A stretch of 64,000 bases of DNA from Armigeres subalbatus (taxonomy: Eukaryota; Arthropoda; Insecta; Diptera; Culicidae). Where the stretch lies: positions 104,978,988-105,042,987 of the forward strand of contig NC_085140.1 in assembly GCF_024139115.2 (NCBI RefSeq), in the 5' to 3' direction. The notes beneath the pieces are model-generated. The model made no database searches. It saw only the letters and a list, made by a program, of their open reading frames with translations, and was not told where the DNA came from. Shown one piece after another: positions 1 through 11,400 of the stretch; positions within the stretch are counted from its first letter, which is position 1; each line of letters starts with the position of its first letter. The position numbers were made by a program, and so were the translations under genes.

Positions 1-3000
1 TGGATTGGTTTGGATTGGTTTGGATTGGTTTGGATTGGTTTGGATTGGTTTGGATTGGTTTGGATTGGTTTGGTTGGTTTGGATTGGTTTGTTGGTTTGG
101 ATTGGTTTGGATTGGTTTGGTTGGTTTGGATTGGTTTGGATTGGTTTGGATTGGTTTGGTTGGTTTGGTTGGTTTTGATTGGTTTGGATTGGTTTGGATT
201 GGTTTGGTTGGTTTGGAAGTTTGGATTGGTTTGGTTGGTTGGATTTGATTGGTTGGTTTGGTTGATTGGTTGGATTGTGTTTGGATTGGATTGGGACTGG
301 ATTCAATTGGTTTGGTTTGGATTGGTTTGGTTTGGTTTCGATTGGATTTGGATTGGTTTGAATTGGATTGGTTTGGATTGGATTAGATTTGGATTGGTTT
401 GGTTGGTTTTGATTGGTTGTGTTGGTTTGGATTGGTTGGATGTTGTTGGTTTGGATTGGTTTGGATTGGTTTGGATTGGATTGGGATTGGTTTGGATTGG
501 TTTGGATTGGTTTGGGTTGGTTTGGATTGGTTTGGATTGGTTTGGATTGGTTTGGTTGGTTTGGATTGGTTTGGTTGGTTTGGATTGGTTTGGATTGGTT
601 TGGGTTGGTTTGGTTGGTTCGGATTGGTTTGGTTTGGATTGGTTTGGATTGGTTTGGATTGGATTGGTTTGGATTGGTTTGGATTGGTTTGGATTGGTTT
701 GGGTTGGTTTGGATTGGTTTGGATTGGTTTGGATTGGTTTGGTTTGATTTGGATTGGTTTGGTTGGTTTGGTTGGTTTGGATTGGTTTGGGATGGTTGGA
801 TTGGTTTGGTTGGTTTGGTTGATTGGACTTGGATTGGTTGAATTGGTTGGTTTGATTGGTTTGGATTGGATTGGGACTGGATTCGAATTGGTTTGGTTGG
901 TTTGGTTTGGTTTGGATTGGTTTCGATTGGTTTGGATTGGTTTGAATTGGATTGGTTGGATTGGATTAGATTTGGTTGGTTTGGGTTGGTTGGGTTGGTT
1001 TGGATTGGTTTGGATTGGTTTGGATTGGTTTGGATTGGTTTGGATTGGTTTGGATTGGTTTGGATTGGTTTGGATTGGTTTGGTTGGTTTGGATTGGTTT
1101 GGATTGGTTTGGTTGGTTTGGATTGGTTTGGATTGGTTTGGATTGGTTTGTGTTGGTTTGGATTGGTTTGGATGTTGTTGGTTTGGATTGGTTTGGTTGG
1201 TTTGGATTGGTTTGGATTGGTTTGGTTGGTTTGGTTGGTTTGGTTGGTTTGATTGGTTTGGATTGGTTTGGATTGAATTTGGATTGGTTTGGAATGAATT
1301 TCAATTGGTTTGGATTGGTTGGTTTGATTGGTTTGGTTGAATTTGGTTTGATTGGTTTGGATTGTGTTTGGATTGGATTGGGACTGGATTCGAATTGGTT
1401 TGGATTGGTTTGGTTTGGTTGGATTGGTTTGGGTTGGTTTCGATTGGTTTGGATTGGTTTGAATTGGATTGGTTTAGTTGGATTAGTTTGGATTGGTTTG
1501 GATTGGTTTGATTGGTTTGTGTTGGATTTGGATTGGTTTGGTTGGATTGGTTGGTTTAGATTGGATTAGATTTGGATTGGTTTGGTTGGTTTGGATTGGA
1601 TTGGTTTGGATTGGATTAGATTTGGTTGGTTTGGATTGGTTTGGATTGGATTTGGATTGGATTTGGATTGGATTTGGATCGGACTTTGATTGGATTTGGA
1701 TTGTATTTGGATTGGATTTGGATTGGATTTGGATTAAATTTGAATTGAATTGGATTTGTATTGGAATAGGACTGGATTCGTATTGGACTTGGATTGGATT
1801 TGGATTGGATTCGGATTGGATTTGGATTGGATTTGGATTGGATTTGGATTGGATTTGGATTGGATTTGGATTAGATTTGGTTGGTTTGGTTGGTTTGGAT
1901 TGGTTTGGATTGGTTTGGATTGGTTTGGTTGGTTTGGATTGGTTTGGATTGGTTTGGTTGGTTTGGATTGGTTTGGATTGGTTTGGTTGGTTTGGATTGG
2001 TTTGGATTGGTTTGGATTGGTTTGGATTGGTTTGGATTGGTTTGGGTTGGTTTGGATTGGTTTGGATTGGTTTGGATTGGTTTGGATTGGTTTGGATTGG
2101 TTTGGATTGGTTTGGTTGGTTTGGTTGGTTTGGTTGGTTTGGTTGGTTTGGATTGGTTTGGATTGGTTTGGTTGGTTTGGTTGGTTTGGATTGGTTTGGA
2201 TTGGTTTGGTTGGTTTGGATTGGTTTGGATTGGTTTGGATTGGTTTGGGATTGGTTTGGATTGGTTTGGTTGGTTTGGATTGGTTTGGTTGGTTTGGATT
2301 GGTTTGGTTTGGTTTGGTTTGGTTTGGGATTGGTTTGGATTGGTTTGGTTGGTTTGGATTGGTTTGGTTGGTTTGGATTGGTTTGGATTGGTTTGGATTG
2401 GTTTGGATTGGTTTGGATTGGTTTGGATTGGTTTGGATTGGTTTGGTTGGTTTGGATTGGTTTGGTTGGTTTGGATTGGTTTGGTTGGTTTGGATTGGTT
2501 TGGGATTGGTTTGGATTGGTTTGGTTGGTTTGGATTGGTTTGGATTGGTTTGGATTGGTTTGGATTGGTTTGGTTGGTTTGGATTGGTTTGGTTGGTTTG
2601 GATTGGTTCGGTTGGATTCGGTTCGGTTTGGTTTGGATTGGTTGGATTGGATTGGTTTAGATTGGTTTGGATTGGTTTGGATTGGTTTGGATTGGTTTAG
2701 ATTGGTTTGGATTGGTTTGGATTGGTTTGGATTGGTTTAGATTGGTTTGGTTTGATTTGGATTGGTTTGGAATGGTTTGGATTGGTTTGGTTGATTGGAC
2801 TTGGATTGGTTTGGGTTGGTTGGATTTGATTGGTTTGGATTGGTTTGGATTGTGTTTGGTTGGATTGGGACTGGTTCGAATTGGTTTGGATTGGTTTGGT
2901 TTGGTTTGGATTGGTTCGATTGGTTTGGATTGGTTTGGATTGGTTGGTTTGGATTGGATTGGATTTGGTTTGTGTTGGTTTGGATTGGTTTGGATGTTGT

Positions 3001-5040
3001 TGGTTTGGATTGGTTTGGATTGGATTAGGATTGGTTTGGATTGGTTTTGATTGGTTTGGATTGGTTTGGATTGGTTGGTTTGATTGGTTTGGTTGAATTT
3101 GGTTTGATTGGTTTGGATTGTGTTTGGATTGGATTGGGACTGGTTCGAATTGGTTTGGTTTGGATTGGATTGGTTTGGTTGGTTTCGATTGGTTTGGATT
3201 GGTTTGGTTGGTTGGTTTGGATTGGATTAGATTTGGATTGGTTTGGTTGGTTTTGATTGGTTTGTGTTGGTTTGGTTGAATTTGGATATTGTTGGTTTGG
3301 TTGGTTTGGATTGGTTTGGATTGGATTAGGATTGGTTTGGATTGGTTTGGATTGGTTTGGATTGGTTTGGATTGGTTTGGATTGGTTTGGATTGGTTTGG
3401 ATTGGTTTGGATTGGTTTGGATTGGTTTGGATTGGATTCGGTTGGTTTGGTTTGGATTGGTTTGGATTGGTTGGATTGGTTGGTTTGGATTGGTTTGGTT
3501 GGTTTGGATTGGTTTGGTTGGTTTGGATTGGTTTGGATTGGTTTGGATTGGTTTGGATTGGTTTGGTTTGGTTTGGATTGGTTTGGATTGGTTTGGATTG
3601 GTTTGGATTGGTTTGGGATGGTTTGGATTGGTTTGGATTGGTTTGGTTGATTGGACTTGGATTGGTTTGGTTGGTTTGGTTTGGTTGATTGGTTGGATTG
3701 GATTGGGACTGGTTCAGTTGGTTTGGATTGGTTTGGTTTGGTTTGGTTGGTTTCGATTGGTTTGGATTGGTTTGGATTGGATTGGTTTGGATTGGATTGG
3801 TTTGGATTGGTTTGGTTGGTTGGATTGGTTTGGATTGGTTTGGATTGGTTTGGATTGGTTTGGATTGGTTTGGATTGGTTTGGATTGGTTTGGATTGGTT
3901 TGGTTGGTTTGGATTGGTTTGGATTGGTTTGGATTGGTTTGGATTGGTTTGGATTGGTTTGGATTGGTTTGGATTGGTTTGTGTTGGTTTGGATTGGTTT
4001 GGATGTTGTTGGTTTGGATTGGTTTGGATTGGTTTGGGATTGGTTTGGATTGGTTTGGATTGGTTTGGATTGGTTTTAGTTGGTTTGGATTGGTTTGGAT
4101 TGGTTTGGTTGGTTTGGGATGGTTTTGATTGGTTTGGATTGGTTTGGTTTGGTTGGTTTGGTTGGTTTGGTTTGATTGGATTTGGATTGTGTTTGGATTG
4201 GATTAGGACTGGATTCGAATTGGATTTGGATTGGATTTAGTTTGGATTTGGATTGGATTTGGGTTGGATTTCGATTGGATTTGGGTAAGATTTGAATTGG
4301 ATTGGATTTAGATTGGATTAGATTTGGATTGGATTTGGATTGGATTTTGATTGGATTTGTATTGGATTTGGATTGAATTTGAATTGGATTGGATTTAGAT
4401 TGGATTAGATTTGGATTGGATTTGGATTGGATTTGGATTGGATTGGATTTAGATTGGATTAGATTTGGATTGGATTTGGATTGGATTTGGATTGGATTAG
4501 GATTGGATTTGGATTGGATTTGGATTGGACTTTGATTGGATTTGGATTGTATTTGGATTGGATTTGGATTGGATTTGGATTAAATTTGAATTGAATTGGA
4601 TTTGTATTGGAATAGGACTGGATTCGTATTGGACTTGGATTGGATTTGGATTGGATTCGGATTGGATTTGGATTGGATTTGGATTGTATTTGGATTGGAT
4701 TTGGATTGGATTTGGATTAGATTTGGATTGGATTTGGATTGGATTTGGATTGGTTTGGATTGGTTTGGATTGGTTTGGATTGGTTTGGATTGGTTTGGAT
4801 TGGTTTGGATTGGTTTGGATTGGTTTGGATTGGTTTGGATTGGTTTGGATTGGATTTGGATTGGATTTGGATTGGATTTGGATTGGATTTGGATTGGATT
4901 TGGATTGGATTTGGATTGGATTTGGATTGGATTTGGATTGGATTTGGATTGGATTTGCTTTGGACTTTGATTTGGATTGGATTGATTGATTTTTCTTTTA
5001 TTTGGTTTGGATTTGGTATGGACTTGGATTGGATTTGAAT
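1..5040 (+). repeat. C-poor GGN3 satellite array, 10-bp and 12-bp monomers
   Basis: The first 5 kb is a tandem array with almost no C on the + strand. Two monomers dominate: a 10-mer TTTGGATTGG (with a 9-mer variant TTTGGTTGG) and a 12-mer GGATTTGGATTG. The 10-mer fills most of 1-1640, 1885-4170 and 4745-4850; the 12-mer forms blocks at about 1640-1885, 4170-4745 and 4850-4960. Sparse variant units (GGGACTGG, TGTGTTGG, ATGTTGTTGG) recur in a fixed order and mark a higher-order structure. All three + frames stay open because the units contain no stop, so the W/I/G/L/D/F/V-rich translations are not proteins. The array ends about 120 bases before a splice acceptor of the ced-6-like gene, so it is intronic and read in the sense direction. 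GG pairs recur roughly every five bases, which suits two-tetrad G-quadruplexes (inference). Confidence 0.97.
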
Positions 5041-5162
5041 TTATTTTGGTTTGGAATGGATTGTCATTAGTTTTTGGATTTCGATTGGACTTTGATGAAA
5101 TTTGGATTGGATTAAATTAGGATTTGGATCCCTCACTCCCTTTTTCCAATTCCTATTCACAG

Positions 5163-5410
5163 GCGTTACGTAAACGACAGCGGCAAGACAGTCGAATCGA
5201 GCAAGCTGAATTCGCAGAATAAGCAACTCGAAAACACAGTGCACGCGTATCGTCAACGATTGAAGGACCTTTCGGAGTTGGTGTCCAAGCCGGACTTGGA
5301 CAAACTGCTTCTGAGGCTCGGCCTGCGGGACATCTGCGAAGTTCCGGCGTTAGAGAACGGAATTGACAGCCACGTGGCCGCCGTCAACGGTAGCAAAACG
5401 CCAGATTTGG
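5163..5410 (+). CDS. ced-6: ced-6 exon: PTB C-terminus and leucine zipper
   Basis: The acceptor is a strong pyrimidine tract ending TATTCACAG at 5162. The reading frame starts at 5164, with one base belonging to a split codon. Residues run RYVNDSGK, then a heptad-like stretch (KLNSQNKQLENTVHAYRQRL, DLSELV), then KPDLDKLLLRLGLRDICEVP. The donor is GTAGGT at 5411. The minus-strand ORF here is a shadow. Confidence 0.85.
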
Positions 5411-8400
5411 GTAGGTTCACTTCCGTATCTTGAAAAGTAAACATCTAACGGCTGTTTCATTAATCTTGCAGGCATTGATGTGTCGTTACCAAACAATGAT
5501 GATCAACTGTTGATCGAAACTTCGCCGAAGCACTTTGCTCCGATCGTTCCACCAAGGAACATCCAGAATCAGGTTTGTACCACTTTTCAAAGAAACGACA
5601 AAAATCTATTCTGTAAATCTATATCCGCAGATCAATAGCACACTGGAGGCGTTTAAACCTTCGGTGGGTACCAAGATGGAGGGCCTGCTCCTAAACTCGG
5701 ACTCGGACAGCGATTTTGATCCACGAGCACCGGACAACGATAGTCCGTCGATCGGAGGCAACAAGATCAGCAACGATCTGTTCGGATTCGAACCTCCGAA
5801 GCAGAGCTTAGGTCAGCAACTGTTCACCAGCACTGCGATCAATAACAATCACGTCGGGTTTACAAACGGTAACAATGGAACCACAAATGGATTCGGTGCT
5901 CCCACAAGTCCTCCTCCAATTTGTGAGTATCTGTACTTTTTAGAAGATTATGTTCGTCTTTTTTCATATTTATCATGCAATGTGATGCTTTTTAGTGGCT
6001 CCTCCACCCCAGAAAATCGCCCCACGAAGAACAACCCCAGCGCATCAGAACAACGGCAACGGATATCAGGACTTGTTTGGATCAGCGCCATTCAACCCAC
6101 AGGCGCTTGATGTAAGTTTCAGAATCTAATTTCTTAACCATTTCGCCCCAACATCATATTTTCTAGTAATTAAAAAAGTTTAGAGATCAACTATGCATGG
6201 GCTAACCATAGTGGTAACACATTTTCGATCATTTCCGCGACAGGGCACATCCTTCGAAAGTTCCTTCGATGATTCGGGATTCGCGGGGACTCACAACTCG
6301 ACAGCCAATTCATTCTCAGAAGAGATGCGAATTCTGGCCGACAACTCGTCCAAGCTGGACAGCGTTCTGGCGGTGAACAATAGTATCCGCCCCTCGGCGT
6401 GCCCCGCGTACGCTCCAGTTAAACTCATTCATAATGGTCCTTCGACGCAGCCACCCGCGGTCATTGGCACCAAACTGAATCCCTTTACGTCGTTGGCCGC
6501 TCCGGCCAAGAGTGTGCTCCGTGGAAATCCCCTGGCCACGGTTATGAATGGGCACAGTTCGTACGACGTGTTCCAGAATGCGTACGACGCGGACCCACTG
6601 ACCGGTAGTATTTCATCCGCACCTCATGCTTCATCGCTTGGTACCGTTGCCACCCAGCAGCCATCGTCGTCGGCGTCGGTCTCGGAGTCGGAAGCCATGT
6701 TTCACGACTTTGCTTTATCGGCTTTTCATGAATTCAAGAAAGATTTAAGCAACACCGCCAACTTCGGGCAGCGACGCGGAGCGCCGCCGGCGGCCTTGAA
6801 GATGGAATCCGGTGGCAAGGGTGCTTCCATTGTTGGCACGGCTGCTAGCACTGTGGGTAGTCACGGTTTGCATAGTGCACATGTGATCGTCGGGGCTAGC
6901 GGGGCACAGTTCCACGAGAAGGTATGGAACGTTGGGGAAAGGTTGGTGGATGAAAGCACCAACCCGAGTCGTTTCAAAACTCTGTTTGTGAAGTCTTAGC
7001 GATAGATTGGCCTCAATTATGATAAACTAGGTGAACGGATATAGAAAGAATCCAAATAGATGAGATGACGGTTATATCGAAATTTACTCAAAGAAACTCT
7101 GAAACGAGCATGGTTAAAAAAGATTGCCCAAAGTTTCGGATAAGTTTAGATGATCCTTTACTGCCGTGAATCGCATATTTGTCCCATATAAATAGGAAAT
7201 CCAGCAAAGATGGGCCAGATATGCGATTCACGGAAGTTTACCTTTACATAGCAAATCTGCAGAATTCCTACACCAACCCACACTGATTAGCTTTAGCTAA
7301 AATTTAAAAAATCATGTAAATAAAGATTTAAAAAACATTTCATTTCTGCAGCTTGATGTTCGTATGAGAAGGTTATTATTAAGCGATAAAGCAAATCTCT
7401 AAGCCCTGTCTGAGATAAAGAAACACCAAGAATTTGATTAAAAAAAGTGTTTGAGATTTTACTAAGGAGCTTGTAAAATTGCTCGTTGTAGTGAGATCAA
7501 TTGCAGTTACACAGGCAACTATAGATTAATGCTAGTCGGTTACATTTTATTTTAATTTTTTCAAATTGTCAGAAAAAATTATTCAAGTTTTCTTTCTCGA
7601 AAAGGGAACCAATATTAATTAAACAAACAAATCTTCAAGCTTCTTTTATAGGATGAATTACCTTGAACAGACATTTTAGTCAACACGAACGAACATTTTA
7701 GAAAGGTTAGACACCATCACATAAAGCAAAAAGTACGATTGGAATTTCCGGGAAATTAGGAACATTCCGGAAATTCTTTAGATTTTTTCGCAAAATTCAG
7801 GAGATTTTCGTCATTTTTTTTGCTTTTTAACTAAATATGATGAAAGCATGGACAATGACTTGAATTTCGGTTTCTCACAATTGAACAGGTTTAACGGTTA
7901 TCTTTAAGCAAAATTTCAAAACATAACATTCTCCAACAATTTTGGTATTTAATCCAATAGATCATTCCCATCATACCTGATGTCGATTCACATGGCTTGG
8001 ACATTCAGTGGCCTCGTAATTGTTGTTCGAATATTCTTTATATCAGTATTGTGAGCCAATCTATTACTTGTCTCATGTATCGTAGAACTGTGTACCGTGT
8101 CATATTCGCAATGATTGTGTAAAATATTTAAGGCTAAAACATTCAAGCACAAATGATCATAAGGCTGAAGCTCTAACGTGTTTTTGAAGCACTCGTTTGT
8201 TTAGTGCACTTTATGTATGTTTGAAGGAAAGGGCCCGACCTAAAAATTAATGAAAAAAAAAAATCTATCGAATTCAATTCTTCATTACAAGTTATATTCT
8301 GTATTGATAACACGATTTCTACGACTTACAATCACTTATAAGCAGAAGACGTTAGGTTGAACACCAACAAGATTGAAAAGATCTCGCACTGACAACAGAA

Positions 8401-11400
8401 TTTCCTCCATTCTAATTCCGAAAAATCAACAATTGAAGAACTGATTTTTCGAAATTTGAATGAAGAAATCAATCAAACAGACAAGATCCACGCCGAGTAA
8501 GGTTGAGTTTCCTGTACTCAAAAATTCGCAATTTTTGCCTTATGAGCTCAGTCTTTTGAACTTTTAGCCTTAGATGTTTTTCAGCCATGCGTACAATTTA
8601 TTTAATCGATGAAGTGACTGTTTCGACTTATATTTTGTGTTGTCTTGATCATTTCGATTGTTCTATCGTTCTAGTCATCTGTATATGCTTTTCGTGTGAA
8701 CTTTTTTGGTTTTCGTTTTTATATTTGTGTACTTCTGAAACCTTTTCATTTGTCTTTTGATTCTATTTTTTTTATTTTCTTGTATGTTCCATTAACTAAA
8801 AACATCAATAAGCGCATTTATTTGTACTCCATGACGCACGTTAGTATAGGGTAGTGATTTACAATGTTTGACAACTCGATATGCATATATAGTGCCCCAC
8901 TCGCATATCAGTCCCAGGGTAAACCTTAGCCTATTATGCTGCGGTTGAACATATTTATTGTTGTACATCAGCATATATTGGTGCTCTTTTTTTACCAATG
9001 TGTTTATTTATTAGGGTCAGCATGTTTCATAAGAAAACTCTACGGAGCCGAGAGCAAATAATATATAAATATAAAAATAAAATTAATAATAAGATCTTCG
9101 GACACACGGTTGTGTTGTTAAACCGGCACTTGAACCGGAGCCCAAAGCAGAGAATGAGCCCATCGCTGAGTCACTGGTGGTTAAGACAAAGCTTCCTTGA
9201 TTGCGATTGCAACCTCCTCTAGTGTAACATCATCTTTCCTCCGACGATTTTTTTTCTCCGGGTGGGCGTTTTCACGTACTTCCGACTGTCCTTGGTTTTC
9301 TGGTTTCAGATTTTCTTCCGGAACTTGAATGAAGTCTTCAACCGACTCAACCGAGTATTTTCGACAAGCTTTCATCCGTAACCGGTCCGATCGAATACTC
9401 GCACGTACCGCATATTTGTTTAACTGACTTCCCACTCTAATAAACAAACATCCTCGGGTCAATGTTTTTCCTCATTGATTCCTCCATTGCATCGCGCGAA
9501 ACAAATTTGATGTACCGCAGTACGATCGTATGCCATTTTGTACGCCGTATCCATCACTAATAAACCTGTATCAAGCTGCTTCAAAAAGCAGGCGATTTCA
9601 CCCCATGATGGCAGGGGATTACCGACGGGGAATCGGAACTGCACCGTATTAACGAATACTTTATCACCCATTTCGATGATTTAGTGCCCAGCCCACCGCA
9701 ATCGTCCGATTTTCGCGATGTGAACGATGGATGGTTCTCTCAGCAGCTCATGCAACTCGTGGTTCATTCGCCTCCTCCACGTACCGTCCGCCATCTGCAC
9801 CTCACCATAGATGGTACGCAGCACTTTCCTTTCGAAAACTCCCAGTGCGCGTTGGTCCTCCACGAGCATCGTCCAGGTCTCGTGTCCGTAGAGGACTACC
9901 AGTCTAATGAGCGTTTTGTAGATTGTCAGTTTGGTACGGCGGCGAACTCTATACGATCGGAAAGTCTTGCGGAAACCAAAGTACGTACGATTTCCAGCCA
10001 CTATACGTCTCCGAATTTCTCTGCTAGTATCATTTTTGACAGTCACCAAGTACACAGCCCAAGTACACAAATTCTTCTACCACCTCGATTTCGTCACTAC
10101 CGATACCACCCACCTCTAGGCACACATTGTCTTCTCTTGAACCTCTTCCTACCATGTACTTCGTCTTCGACGTGTTGATGACTAGTCCGATCCGCTTAGC
10201 TTCCCTCTTCAGTCTGATGTAGGCTTCCTCCATCTTCTCAAAGTTACGTGCCATAATATCTATGTCGTCGGCGAAGCCAAATAGCTGGACCGACTTATTG
10301 AAAATTGTACCACTCGTGTTAATCCCTGCTCTTCATATTACCCCTTCCAAAGCGATGTTGAATAGCAGACACGAAGCACCGTAACCCTCTACGCGTTTCT
10401 AAGGGACTCGAGAATGCCCCTGAAACTCGAACTACGCACATCACCCGATCCATCGTCGCTTTGATCAACCGTGTCAGTTTATCCGGAAAACCGTGTTCGT
10501 GCATTAGCTGCCATAGCTGGTCCCGATCGATTGTATCATATGCGGCTTTGAAGTCGATAAAAAGATGATGTGTGGGCACGTTGTATTCGCGGCATTTCTG
10601 CAGTACTTGGAGAATGGCGAACACCTGGTCCGTGGTGGAGCGTTCGCCCATAAAACCCTCCTGGTACTGTCCCACGAACTCTCTTGCAATACCTTTTAGG
10701 CGGCGTTCAGCAATGTGATTGCGCGGTAGTTGCTACAAGCCAGCTTATCGCCCTTTTTGTAGATTGGACACACGACACCTTCCATCCACTCCTGCGGCAA
10801 AACTTCCTCCTCCCAAATCTTGGTAATGACCCAGTGCAGCGCTCTAGCTCTAGCCTCACCACCGTGTTTAAATAGCTCTCCTGGTAGTTGGTCAACTCCA
10901 GAAGTTTTGTTGTTTTCAGTCGGATGATCTCCTTCTGGATTTCCTGGAGATTCGGAGCCGGAAGTCGTATGTCCAGCGCGCGTGCCCCAGGTTCATTACC
11001 ATACCGCCACCGTTGTCTGCCACATCGCCATTCAGGTGTTCTTCGTAATTCTGCGCCACCTTTGGATCACCTCACGCTCGCTCGTAAGAAGGTTCCCGTT
11101 TATGTCTTTACACAAACACAAACAAGGCTGTGGCATGTGGCCCTAACGCGTACGGTTCAACTTCTCATAGAACTTTCGTGCGTTATTAGCGCGGTACAGT
11201 TGCTCCGTCTCTTCACGGCCTTGATCTTCCTGCTGGCGCTTTTTCCTCCGAAAAATCGAGTTTTGTCTGTTTCGCGCCCGTTTGTATCGTGCCTCGTTCG
11301 CCCTCGTTGTGGGGAATAAAGTGATTGGATTGGATTTGGATTGAATTTGGATTGGATTTGGATTGGATTTGGATTGGATTTGGATTGGATTTGGATTGGG

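Noticed and set aside
1..5040. Long ORFs in all three + frames (up to 415 codons, W/I/G/L/D/F/V only)
   Set aside because: They arise from a stop-free short tandem repeat; there is no start context, no domain and the same text is open in every frame.
1..5040. Telomere
   Set aside because: The G/T-rich unit looks telomere-like, but it continues into a host gene intron and has variant-rich higher-order structure; dipterans are not known to use such short telomere repeats.
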